Of a stretch of DNA of 17,593 nucleotides, positions 1 through 6,554 are shown in pieces. The notes under the pieces are model-generated. The model was not told where the DNA came from. It saw only the letters and a list, made by a program, of their open reading frames with translations, and did no database searches. How positions within the stretch are numbered: the stretch's first letter is position 1; the number at the start of each line of letters is the position of its first letter. Both the position numbers and the translations under genes were made by a program. This DNA comes from JBBSWB01 sp038046465 (GTDB taxonomy: Archaea; Nanobdellota; Nanobdellia; Woesearchaeales; GW2011-AR9), in the NCBI GenBank assembly GCA_038046465.1, contig JBBSWB010000024.1, forward strand, positions 1 through 17,593, read 5' to 3'.

Positions 1-466
1 TTCGTAAAGTAGGAGTCTTTCCGTCCATAGAATCAACTGCTCCGTCAGGAGTGTAGAACCCTAAGCCTCTTAATTTTTCATTGTCTCTTCGTTCGCACAT
101 TAATTCGTCAACGTGTAACAGTGTGCCGGGAACTGCTTGCTTGTACGCATCTCTTAAGTTTCCAGGGAGGTTCTCCAAATCCATTTCAGATAAATCTCTA
201 GGTAGATACAAGGTTCCTTCTTTAGCCATGCACCTAGTTTCATCCTTAGCCGTACAAACTCTTTCCAAAATACTTTCTAAAGGCTCTCCGTGCATTCGAA
301 ATATCCCTAAGAATTTCCTTCCTTTTCTTTTTTCCAGTTCCGCCCGCAGTTCTGCTTCCTTGCCGCAGTCTTTAGCAATAGCTAAAGCAATTCCCTCTTG
401 AGAATAACCGGCTTTAGCAGCCATTTCCAAAGCGTACAATACTTGTCTAGGGTCGTATTGATTCAT
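1..466 (-). CDS. Unknown protein, C-terminus cut off by the window edge
   Basis: I do not recognise this protein. Reading the minus strand from the ATG at 466 gives an uninterrupted frame of 155 codons that leaves the window at base 1, so the C-terminus is missing. It begins MNQYDPRQVLYALEMAAKAG. It is rich in charged residues, probably mostly helical at the N-terminus, with no signal peptide or membrane segment and four scattered Cys but no clear zinc pattern. It starts 7 bases after the stop of the metallophosphoesterase gene on the same strand and is probably co-transcribed with it. The plus-strand open frame over 81-401 is treated as its shadow. The reading frame is fairly certain; the function is unknown. 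Confidence 0.7.
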   Translation of the reverse strand, partial: MNQYDPRQVLYALEMAAKAGYSQEGIALAIAKDCGKEAELRAELEKRKGRKFLGIFRMHGEPLESILERVCTAKDETRCMAKEGTLYLPRDLSEMDLENLPGNLRDAYKQAVPGTLLHVDELMCERRDNEKLRGLGFYTPDGAVDSMDGKTPTLR

Positions 467-473
467 TTTTCAT

Positions 474-1070
474 TCACAATTCGATTATCTTTCCGCTTTT
501 TCCAACATTAATTACTCTGGTTTTTCCAATCATTTCTTCTATACCTTGAGTTTCGTGGACATGCCCGCAAATATGAATGTCTGGCTTAAATTCTTCGATA
601 GCTTTCCTAACTCCAGAACTGCCGGGAAACATTCCTAGACCAAGGATACTGTCGCTAGGCTGAACGTGAGTAACCATGATTTTTTTCTTAACATTTTGTA
701 GAGAATTGTGCGCTTTCTTTAATGTTCCAAAGAATTCTTCTTCAGTTAATTGATGAAAACCAACATCCCCATATCCGCAGCCAAAAATACCTACGTCCCC
801 TTTAGTTAAGACGTAACCATGAATATCTTTAAGCCCATATTTTTCAATAATAAAATTAGTTTCTGCTAATCCTTCGTGATTGCCAGGCAGAATGGCTACC
901 TCTAAGCCTTTATCTTTAAAGTGTTTTATTAAGCCATCTTTATGCTCGTCAAAGCTAAGCAAGTCTCCGGCAATTATAACTAAATCAACCTTTTCCCGCG
1001 CTCCTTTTTCAGCCATTTCTTTCATGAAGTTGACATCTCCATGAACATCGCTTAAGGCTAAGATTTTCAT
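474..1070 (-). CDS. Calcineurin-like metallophosphoesterase
   Basis: A 198-residue soluble phosphoesterase of the calcineurin-like superfamily, which uses a two-metal centre to hydrolyse phosphate esters; the substrate cannot be told from sequence. All the metal-binding motifs are visible in order: D8-x-H10-G near the N-terminus, G35-D36, G63-N64-H65-E66, H135 in VTHVQPSD, and G169-H170-V-H172. The length suits the small, single-domain archaeal members. The start is supported by a TATA-like box on the minus strand at about 1093-1100, some 26 bases upstream, giving a leaderless mRNA. It is the first gene of a two-gene unit with the unknown protein downstream. There is no signal peptide, so it should act in the cytoplasm. 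Confidence 0.9.
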   Translation of the reverse strand: MKILALSDVHGDVNFMKEMAEKGAREKVDLVIIAGDLLSFDEHKDGLIKHFKDKGLEVAILPGNHEGLAETNFIIEKYGLKDIHGYVLTKGDVGIFGCGYGDVGFHQLTEEEFFGTLKKAHNSLQNVKKKIMVTHVQPSDSILGLGMFPGSSGVRKAIEEFKPDIHICGHVHETQGIEEMIGKTRVINVGKSGKIIEL

Positions 1071-1091
1071 ATATATTCTAGTTTGAGAGCT

Positions 1092-1100
1092 ATTTATAAA
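1092..1100 (-). promoter_or_regulatory. TATA box of the metallophosphoesterase gene
   Basis: On the minus strand the sequence TTTATAAATA is centred about 26 bases upstream of the ATG at 1070, the spacing expected for a leaderless archaeal transcript. Confidence 0.6.
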
Positions 1101-1141
1101 TCTTTTGGTTTTGTAATTAAGAAGTAGTGAAAATGGAAAAG

Positions 1142-1148
1142 TTTATAA
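1142..1148 (+). promoter_or_regulatory. TATA box of the 245-residue protein gene
   Basis: TTTATAA after an A-rich BRE-like stretch is centred 27 bases upstream of the ATG at 1172. With the box at 1092-1100 it forms a compact divergent promoter pair in a 101-base spacer. Confidence 0.6.
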
Positions 1149-1171
1149 GTAAATGTTTATTTTAATCATAA

Positions 1172-1909
1172 ATGGGGATTTATCTTGCAGACGGACAAAC
1201 ATTTGAAGATGTTGTAAGACAAGATGCTGAAGTTTTAAAAAGAGCAGGAGTAACACATCAGCAGGTTGGAGATGCTTTAGAAAAAGTACTAAAGAGCTTT
1301 AATTGGCATTCTAATGAGAAAAATAGAAGAGTAAATGATACGCTTTCTGTTGATGCTGTAGCATATAGGGGAATTGAGTTTTGTCCTTATGATAATAACC
1401 TAATTGCATCGAGAGATTTCTCTATTAAGGGTATACCTAGTGGAAATAAAGGTCGTGGCTTTGACGGTTTAGATGTTACTCTTGTTACAGAGATGATGCC
1501 TGATTTGATTAGAAAACTTCATTTTTTTGAAGGTGATGTTCGATATGGAATCCGTCCTGAATGGGCAATTCAAGTTTATGAGATAGTTGAAAGAGAAGGA
1601 GTAAATATCTGGGTTCCACAGAAAAAGACTGTTTATAAAACCGGAAGCAGTATTACGGGTAGTGCTGAAGGTATTCTTTTAGAAGATTTTTGTGGGAGTC
1701 AGAAATTAAAAGCAAATGCTGATAGAGTAATAGAATTAGCGCCGGGTGTGAGTCTATATATGAAAAGCGATAAAGGCATCATATTTGCAGAAAGAGACTT
1801 TAATTTTCCGTCTGACTTTAAAATAGATAGTTTGCCCGTAAATAGTTACGACGGTAGCGTTAGCAGAGGTCAAACTTTTATTAACAAACAAGACATTATT
1901 GTTGGTTAA
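1172..1909 (+). CDS. Unknown 245-residue protein
   Basis: I do not recognise this protein. It is a soluble-looking mixed alpha/beta protein with no signal peptide or membrane segment and only two Cys (in EFCPYDN and EDFCGSQ). The N-terminal 45 residues look helical (EDVVRQDAEVLKRAGVTHQQ), and the rest has alternating short hydrophobic stretches with Gly/Asp turns such as GNKGRGFDGLD. The TATA-like box 27 bases upstream supports the ATG at 1172 and a leaderless mRNA. It stands alone: divergent from the metallophosphoesterase gene and convergent with the translin-like gene, 31 bases from that stop. The frame is well supported by codon use and promoter placement; no function is assigned. Confidence 0.75.
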   Translation: MGIYLADGQTFEDVVRQDAEVLKRAGVTHQQVGDALEKVLKSFNWHSNEKNRRVNDTLSVDAVAYRGIEFCPYDNNLIASRDFSIKGIPSGNKGRGFDGLDVTLVTEMMPDLIRKLHFFEGDVRYGIRPEWAIQVYEIVEREGVNIWVPQKKTVYKTGSSITGSAEGILLEDFCGSQKLKANADRVIELAPGVSLYMKSDKGIIFAERDFNFPSDFKIDSLPVNSYDGSVSRGQTFINKQDIIVG

Positions 1910-1940
1910 AACATTTATTTTAAAAGGAAACCAATCACAA

Positions 1941-2504
1941 CTACTTCCTTCCTTTCAACTTCAAATCCAGAACTAGATCTTCTAATTTGCGCAAGTCGTA
2001 CTTAATGCCGTCAACTTTTCTCCTTACTTCGTTATCCCTAAAATCAAATTTCAGCATTTCCCCATAAATTGTATCGACTTCGTCTTTAATTTTTATAACG
2101 CCAGCTACATTTCCTTTTCCCGCTAAAAATACGGCTTTCCTTACCAGTTCGCCCGGCAAATCCGCTAATCCTAAAATGAAATGTTCTGCACTCGCATCTA
2201 GATCGATTAATTTTCCGTTTTTAATAAAATTATAAAATAGAATTGCTTCTACATATTCCTGGACAGCAACTTTATAACTTCCCTCTAAAGCCATTTTCCA
2301 GCTGTGTTTGGCAATGATATCTAATTTTTTCTTTTCACTTTCGATCTGTTTTACTAACTTTGCTGCTGCAGAAAGTTCATCACGATGCACAGCATAAATT
2401 ACTTGTTTGCTTAACTTTAATACATCCCGGCTTTTTTTTATTAACCGTTCCCGCTCTGTATCGTAATCTTGGATTTCTTTCTGTAATTTGATATAATTAA
2501 CCAT
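1941..2504 (-). CDS. Translin-family protein (archaeal translin/TRAX homologue)
   Basis: A 187-residue, all-helical protein that I assign to the translin/TRAX family, whose archaeal members form octameric barrels and can cleave RNA. Support comes from the helix with E83-Y-V-E86-A-I-L-F-Y, the family-like segment HFILGLADLPGELVRKAV (D115, E119) and the C-terminal helix beginning FRDNEVRRKVDGIKYDLRKL. The acid pairs E-x2-E and D-x3-E have the spacing of the catalytic acids of TRAX, so this copy may be an active RNase rather than a translin-type structural subunit (inference). A TTG nine bases upstream (2513) is possible, but I chose the ATG at 2504 because a TATA-like stretch at about 2527-2534 lies 26 bases upstream of it. 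No partner translin gene is visible in the window. Confidence 0.85.
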   Translation of the reverse strand: MVNYIKLQKEIQDYDTERERLIKKSRDVLKLSKQVIYAVHRDELSAAAKLVKQIESEKKKLDIIAKHSWKMALEGSYKVAVQEYVEAILFYNFIKNGKLIDLDASAEHFILGLADLPGELVRKAVFLAGKGNVAGVIKIKDEVDTIYGEMLKFDFRDNEVRRKVDGIKYDLRKLEDLVLDLKLKGRK

Positions 2505-2562
2505 TATTGTCAAAGATATAGGTTACTTTATTAATGTTTTCCTAAAGAATATCTCTTTAATT

Positions 2563-2709
2563 AATGAATGGCAGCAGGCCGCTGATTCGGTAGTTTTCTT
2601 TAAAGTTTTTTAATCGAAAATAAAATATTTAATCGAAGAAAACTAACAACAATTACATCTTACGAAACAGATGTTCCTCATCAGCATCTTGGCCAAGCCG
2701 CCATTCATT
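2563..2709. repeat. Long imperfect inverted repeat in the translin/lsm spacer
   Basis: The 313-base divergent spacer 2505-2817 has no credible gene and is mostly occupied by this element. The outer arms AATGAATGGC (2563-2572) and GCCATTCATT (2700-2709) are perfectly complementary over 10 bases. Inside come GGCC/GGCC (2577-2580, 2691-2694), GCTGA/TCAGC (2581-2585, 2681-2685), TAGTTTTCTT/AAGAAAACTA (2591-2600, 2636-2645) and a small hairpin ACATCT/AGATGT (2655-2660, 2669-2674). The nesting is consistent with one folded RNA or with a small MITE-like insertion. The palindrome TCTTGGCCAAG at 2687-2697 recurs in the element at 6571-6719. There is no sequence evidence of transcription. Confidence 0.6.
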
Positions 2710-2756
2710 TAGTTTATAGTAGTATTCCCTAAAAACCTAAAAATACAATTTCTTCC

Positions 2757-2812
2757 GAAACCTTTATATAGCATCATTTCAAAATGGATAAATACAGACA
2801 CGGGGGCTGATG
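2757..2812 (+). promoter_or_regulatory. Promoter and strong ribosome-binding site of lsm
   Basis: AACCTTTATATA at 2759-2770 is a BRE/TATA-type box, but the ATG lies about 50 bases further on, so a short leader is expected. The leader carries GGGGGCTGATG at 2802-2812, close to the archaeal Shine-Dalgarno consensus, just before the ATG at 2818. The AACCTTTATA core is shared with the aIF2-gamma and DGR target promoters. Confidence 0.6.
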
Positions 2813-2817
2813 ATAAT

Positions 2818-3048
2818 ATGGAAGAAACTTCAAGACCATTGGATGCTTTAAACAAAGCAAGAAATAAAAGGGTTATAGTAGAACTAAAAGGCGGAAAGCA
2901 ATTTATAGGCAAGCTAGATGCATTTGACATTCACATTAATATTGTTTTAGACGATGCTGAAGAACATGAAAACGGCGCATTAAAAAGGAAATTAGGCGGA
3001 ACCGTTTTCATTAGGGGAGATACCATCACAGTAATTTCTCTGGCATAA
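2818..3048 (+). CDS. lsm: Archaeal Sm-like protein (LSm)
   Basis: A 76-residue Sm-fold protein. Archaeal Sm-like proteins form six- or seven-membered rings that bind U-rich single-stranded RNA and act in RNA metabolism. The Sm1 motif spans about residues 15-47 and includes the RNA-contacting stretch F36-D37-I-H-I-N41; Sm2 is at 61-74 (GTVFIRGDTITVIS, with the conserved R66-G67). The length is that of an SmAP1-type protein with almost no tails. It is followed after 56 bases by the L37e gene, the pairing found in many archaea, which adds confidence. Expression is likely from a leadered mRNA with a GGGGG Shine-Dalgarno sequence. The minus-strand open frames over this region are shadows. Confidence 0.95.
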   Translation: MEETSRPLDALNKARNKRVIVELKGGKQFIGKLDAFDIHINIVLDDAEEHENGALKRKLGGTVFIRGDTITVISLA

Positions 3049-3104
3049 GCAATTAATTTTAACCGATAATAAAAATCATAAAAAACTAACACGGGTAAAA
3101 TAAC

Positions 3105-3278
3105 ATGACTAAAGGAACAGCAAGCATGGGTATGAAAAGTGGGAAGAAAACCCACATCCCTTGTAGAAGATGCGGTAAGCGCGCATATCACATTCGAAAA
3201 AAGAAATGTGCTTCCTGCGGCTATGGGCAGACTGCAACGGTTAGAAAATATGCGTGGAATAAGAAAAACCACAACTAA
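3105..3278 (+). CDS. rpl37e: 50S ribosomal protein L37e
   Basis: A 57-residue gene in the lsm operon. The product is ribosomal protein L37e, a small zinc-binding protein of the large subunit that contacts 23S rRNA. It starts MTKGTASMGMKSGKKTH and carries the zinc finger C20-x2-C23 with C35-x2-C38, inside the family signatures CRRCGKRAYH and CASCGYG. The basic tail (KYAWNKKNHN) is typical, and the length is at the short end for archaeal L37e. A weak GGGT sequence precedes the ATG. It is read with lsm from the promoter at 2757. Confidence 0.95.
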   Translation: MTKGTASMGMKSGKKTHIPCRRCGKRAYHIRKKKCASCGYGQTATVRKYAWNKKNHN

Positions 3279-3282
3279 TTCT

Positions 3283-3345
3283 GGTTTGTTATTTTTTAAA
3301 TATTTATTTTTTTATTAACTTTTATTTTTCTAGATTGCTGAATCA
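3283..3345 (+). terminator. T-rich termination region after rpl37e
   Basis: The bases after the L37e stop are almost all T and A, with several runs of five to seven T on the plus strand and no strong hairpin. This is the usual form of an archaeal intrinsic terminator and it lies between convergent genes. Confidence 0.5.
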
Positions 3346-3363
3346 TTATTTAACTAATTTGAA

Positions 3364-3882
3364 TTAATCTTGCTTAAGAGAATTCTCTGGTTTGACGACA
3401 GTAAAATATTTCCAATGGGGTTTTTCCCACCAAGAATGAAATTTAAGATGGACTCTTTTTTTAAAATAAATTTCAATTAAATGATTATCAAATATATTCC
3501 TTAAAAATGATCGGTTTGGTTCGGGAAGATTTTGGTCGTAAGGATCTATGCCTGTACTTAAATATACCATCCTTCCAATACCATCCTCAGTCGGTTCAAT
3601 ACGCTCATAGGCAAGAGAAAAACCTTTATCATAGTCTTTCAAAGGAAAATTAAACATATTTATATCATCAATAAGAAGATGCAGGCCGCTTTTGTTTTTT
3701 TTAAAATTTAAACTTTTTCCTTCAAGATTTTCATCAATTTTTGTAAGCCCTTGCGCCCTATAACTCCCATCAGGATTCCAGCCCCCGCAATCCCGAATAT
3801 ACAGCGAATCCAACGGATAATTAGCTAAGCACAGCCGGAGATTTTTAAAATCCAATCTTTTTGGTAGGTAATATTGCTCCAT
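3364..3882 (-). CDS. Unknown 172-residue protein
   Basis: I do not recognise this protein. It is soluble, acidic to neutral and rich in aromatics (12 Tyr, 5 Trp), starting MEQYYLPKRLDFKNLRLCLA and ending with a Trp-rich stretch (HSWWEKPHWKYF). It has no signal peptide, membrane segment or familiar motif; two Cys are too few for a metal site on their own. A TATA-like box (TTTATATAAG on the minus strand, about 3904-3912) lies 26 bases upstream of the ATG, supporting a leaderless transcript. It is downstream of the Cys-repeat lipoprotein gene on the same strand, but the 116-base AT-rich gap and separate promoter suggest independent expression. Confidence 0.7.
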   Translation of the reverse strand: MEQYYLPKRLDFKNLRLCLANYPLDSLYIRDCGGWNPDGSYRAQGLTKIDENLEGKSLNFKKNKSGLHLLIDDINMFNFPLKDYDKGFSLAYERIEPTEDGIGRMVYLSTGIDPYDQNLPEPNRSFLRNIFDNHLIEIYFKKRVHLKFHSWWEKPHWKYFTVVKPENSLKQD

Positions 3883-3998
3883 GATGGTTAATCCCTGTTT
3901 AGCTTATATAAAATTTGTGCAGATAATTCCAGAAAATCAGAATAAAAAATACATAAAAATATATTAAATGATAAAAAAATAAATAAAATTATAACAAT

Positions 3999-4697
3999 CT
4001 AATTCTCAGCAAACAAATCATTACAGGTCTGCCGTACATCTTTAAATTGGATTTCTGCGCAGAGTTTTTGATTCTGGCTTTCTTTAGCTACTCGATACTT
4101 GCAGACGTCTCGGTTAAAGGCTTCACTGATACGATCACAAAGCTTAACATCCTCGGTTGCTTTGGCAATAGCGACAATACAACCTTCTCTATCTGCATCG
4201 GGTAAATAATCGCATAACAGGACCTTATTAGTTGCTAGAGCAACTTTTTTGTAACAGCTATTTCTTTGTTCTTCATTATTAATTAAAGTACAAAAGGTTT
4301 CTACATTATCACTAATTGCAAAAGAGAAATGACAATTATCTGCCCAGTAAGTATCTTCAATAGTTTTACAGACGGCAGCATCTTTTTTTAATACAGCTAA
4401 CTGTTCCATACAAAAAGCTTTGGTTTTTGCAGACTGGATAAAGTCACAGACCTTAATATCTTCTTTAAGTTTGGCTAATTCAGCCACACAAGAATCTCTT
4501 AAGGAAAGACTTTCAATCTTGCTGCATTTTTGCAGTTCAAAATAACAGTCATCTTTAGCTGATCCTTCTAAATGAGTACATTCATCTATTTCCCCAACCG
4601 CACTAGTGGTGGGCGGGCCATTAAATACACTGCAGGAAGTAGCTAAAGCTGCAGCCAAAACCAGCATTATAAGTAAAATTCCAGTTATTGCTTTCAT
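3999..4697 (-). CDS. Predicted lipoprotein with a 26-residue Cys-pair repeat
   Basis: A 232-residue secreted protein with an N-terminal hydrophobic segment (ITGILLIMLVLAAALAT) followed by a lipobox-like S-C22, so it is probably lipid-anchored outside the cell membrane. The mature part has 16 Cys in a regular pattern. From C58 on, gaps alternate 11-12 and 14 residues (58, 70, 84, 96, 110, 122, 136, 148, 162, 173, 187, 199, 213, 225), giving a repeat of about 26 residues. Each unit looks like a helical hairpin (for example LCDYLPDADREGCIVAIAKA), probably pinned by disulfides. This resembles tandem helical repeats of the TPR/Sel1 kind in shape, but I cannot name the family. A role in surface binding is inference. 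The TATA-like TTAAATATAAT at 4715-4725 (minus strand) sits about 23 bases upstream. Confidence 0.8.
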   Translation of the reverse strand: MKAITGILLIMLVLAAALATSCSVFNGPPTTSAVGEIDECTHLEGSAKDDCYFELQKCSKIESLSLRDSCVAELAKLKEDIKVCDFIQSAKTKAFCMEQLAVLKKDAAVCKTIEDTYWADNCHFSFAISDNVETFCTLINNEEQRNSCYKKVALATNKVLLCDYLPDADREGCIVAIAKATEDVKLCDRISEAFNRDVCKYRVAKESQNQKLCAEIQFKDVRQTCNDLFAEN

Positions 4698-4714
4698 TTA
4701 TGTTAAACCTCGCG

Positions 4715-4725
4715 ATTATATTTAA
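4715..4725 (-). promoter_or_regulatory. TATA box of the Cys-repeat lipoprotein gene
   Basis: TTAAATATAAT on the minus strand is centred about 23 bases upstream of the ATG at 4697. An identical 11-base copy lies at 4847-4857 on the other side of the inverted repeat. Confidence 0.5.
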
Positions 4726-4726
4726 G

Positions 4727-4840
4727 TAATAGGTCTGCTTTGCCAATGGAGGCACATTTTTGGCAAGTTGTGCTTAAATTAGATTGTTCAAGTTTAACTT
4801 TTGAGCCAAAAATAATTGTGCCGTGCAAGCTGACCTATTA
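4727..4840. repeat. Long inverted repeat next to orc1/cdc6, flanked by direct repeats
   Basis: The arms TAATAGGTC (4727-4735) and GACCTATTA (4832-4840) match over 9 bases. Further pairs follow inward: GCTT/AAGC (4737-4740, 4827-4830), GGCACA/TGTGCC (4751-4756, 4817-4822), TTTTTGGC/GCCAAAAA (4757-4764, 4805-4812) and AAGTT/AACTT (4765-4769, 4796-4800). That gives over 30 paired bases around an AT-rich centre. Identical 11-base repeats ATTATATTTAA flank it at 4715-4725 and 4847-4857. Options are a MITE-like insertion with a target duplication, a structured RNA, or origin elements beside the initiator gene. The rest of the 260-base spacer is AT-rich promoter sequence. Confidence 0.6.
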
Positions 4841-4929
4841 TGTTCAATTATATTTAATCAAAGCTATAATAGCTGCTTTTAAGTTTTATGAAATTAGAGT
4901 AGTTATATAGTCAATAAACGCAAAAACAA

Positions 4930-4936
4930 TATAAAC
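4930..4936 (+). promoter_or_regulatory. TATA box of orc1/cdc6
   Basis: ATATAAA is centred about 25 bases upstream of the ATG at 4958, consistent with a leaderless transcript. Confidence 0.5.
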
Positions 4937-4957
4937 CAGCAGAAGTTCTAAGCAGAC

Positions 4958-6079
4958 ATGTCCTTATTTAAAGATATGCTCAGAAGCGGAGAAGGGGTCT
5001 TTAGAGATACAGTAGTATTAGATTACGATTTCCAGCCAAAAATCCTGAAATACCGGGAAGATATGCAAATGCGTTTTGCTACAGCCATCCGGCCTTTATT
5101 GCAGGGACACAACGGCAGGAATTTATTTATTTATGGTGCTCCAGGAATCGGAAAAACTACTGCCTGTAAACATGTGCTTAGAGAACTGGAAGAAACGGCA
5201 GAAAATGGGGCTGCCTCGGGAACTACTTCTGCTGGTAGAAACAACGAAGAAAGCAACGAAGTTATTTCCCTGTATGTAAACTGCTGGAAAGAAAATACTA
5301 CTTTTAAAATTTTTTATAAGATTTGTGAAGATTTAGGGTATAAATTTATCCAAAATAAAAGGACTAGTGAACTATTCTTGTTGATAAAACAGAAATTAAA
5401 TAAAATTGGTGTGGTATTCATCTTTGACGAAATTGATAAATTAGAAGAGTTTGATTTTCTGTACACCATTTTAGAAGACATTTACCGGAAATCTATTTTT
5501 ATGATTACTAATTACCGGGATAGTTATTCAGAGCTGGATGAAAGGATTAGAAGCCGATTGGCTCCGGAATTCCTTTATTTTAGGTCCTATAATGAAGCAG
5601 AGATTGCCGGTATCCTTCGGCAGAGGAGAGATTATGCTTTTGTAGATGGCTGTTGGGATGAAGAAGCATTTAAAGAAATTGTAGAAAAATGCACTGAAAC
5701 CAAAGATGTCCGGGTTGGTCTTTACTTAATGAAAGAAGCGGGAAATATTGCTGAAGAAAAAAGCTCCCGAAAAATAAATTTGATTCATGTTGCCGAAGCT
5801 GTGAAAAAAGCAGACAATTTTTACATTAAGCCAAAAGAAGGATTAGATGACGATTTAAAAGTTGTTTTAGATTTAATCAAAGACCACAGCGGCAAAAAGA
5901 TTGGAGAAATTCATTCCGTATATACTGAAATGGGCGGAGAATTAAGCTATAAAAGTTTTCATAGAAGAGTTATGAAATTACATGAAGGGCGGTTCATCTC
6001 TACTGAAAAAGTATCTGGTAAGGAAGGAAATGCTACTATTGTTAATTATACTGCTAATAAAAAATTAACTGAATTCTAA
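4958..6079 (+). CDS. cdc6: Orc1/Cdc6-family replication initiator ATPase
   Basis: A 373-residue AAA+ ATPase of the archaeal Orc1/Cdc6 family, which binds replication origins and loads the MCM helicase. In order: a short N-terminal segment (VFRDTVVLDYDFQP), Walker A GAPGIGKT at 60-67, Walker B with FDEID at 156-160, sensor 1 at T184-N185, an arginine-finger-like RIRSRL at 196-201, a sensor 2-like region around D250-V-R252, and a C-terminal winged-helix region from about 300 (YKSFHRRVMKL near 331). The length is close to the family's usual 380-410. A low-complexity Gly/Ser/Thr/Asn/Glu insertion occupies about 81-101, between Walker A and the next beta strand. Archaeal origins often lie beside this gene, and the spacer upstream has a large inverted repeat. 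Confidence 0.9.
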   Translation: MSLFKDMLRSGEGVFRDTVVLDYDFQPKILKYREDMQMRFATAIRPLLQGHNGRNLFIYGAPGIGKTTACKHVLRELEETAENGAASGTTSAGRNNEESNEVISLYVNCWKENTTFKIFYKICEDLGYKFIQNKRTSELFLLIKQKLNKIGVVFIFDEIDKLEEFDFLYTILEDIYRKSIFMITNYRDSYSELDERIRSRLAPEFLYFRSYNEAEIAGILRQRRDYAFVDGCWDEEAFKEIVEKCTETKDVRVGLYLMKEAGNIAEEKSSRKINLIHVAEAVKKADNFYIKPKEGLDDDLKVVLDLIKDHSGKKIGEIHSVYTEMGGELSYKSFHRRVMKLHEGRFISTEKVSGKEGNATIVNYTANKKLTEF

Positions 6080-6109
6080 AACAAATTAATTAAAACTTTA
6101 ATAATAAAC

Positions 6110-6520
6110 TTAAAGCAAATAATAAACCAGTAATGCAATTAAAAATCCAAGCACCGAGCCAACCAAAACCTGCACAGGAGTATGCCCCATGGCAAAATGC
6201 GTTTTGGTCTTTAATTTTATTTTTTTCAGAATCTGATTGATAATCGTCCCTTCTTCTCCTACGCTTCTTCTTACTCCAAAAGCATCTCTAAGTATGATCA
6301 TCGCTAAAACCAAACTAACAGCAAAAGCTGTAGATGTGCCCTCCATTAGAAAGATAATAGTTGCTAAAGAAATAACAAAAGCCGAATGTGAAGAAGGCAT
6401 TCCTCCAGAAACCACTAAATCGTGCCAAGATAAAGTTTTATGGCGAAAGAAATAAATGATAATTTTAACTAATTGCACTCCAAACCCCGCCAGCAAAACG
6501 GCCAGAATGATTTTATTCAT
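6110..6520 (-). CDS. DUF212 / divergent PAP2-family membrane protein (YuiD-like)
   Basis: A 136-residue integral membrane protein of the DUF212 or divergent PAP2 (acid phosphatase/VanZ-related) family. Signature motifs are GGMPSSHSA at 39-47, RDAFGVRRSVG at 78-88 and GHTPVQVLVG at 112-121, which match the phosphatase-like signature of PAP2 enzymes. About four hydrophobic segments are visible (residues 4-24, 47-60, 64-77, 117-135). The substrate is unknown; a lipid phosphate is a reasonable guess from PAP2 relatives. A TATA-like ATATATAAATTATA (about 6535-6550 on the minus strand) lies just upstream of the ATG. It is convergent with cdc6, 30 bases from that stop. Confidence 0.85.
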   Translation of the reverse strand: MNKIILAVLLAGFGVQLVKIIIYFFRHKTLSWHDLVVSGGMPSSHSAFVISLATIIFLMEGTSTAFAVSLVLAMIILRDAFGVRRSVGEEGTIINQILKKIKLKTKTHFAMGHTPVQVLVGSVLGFLIALLVYYLL

Positions 6521-6554
6521 AATAGAATGATTATTTTATAATTTATATATGTTA

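Noticed and set aside
2806..2820. Box C-like TGATGA before lsm as a C/D RNA
   Set aside because: No matching D box or guide layout; it overlaps the lsm ribosome-binding site.
2931..3272. 113-codon minus-strand open frame over lsm and rpl37e
   Set aside because: It is the antisense shadow of two well-recognised genes.
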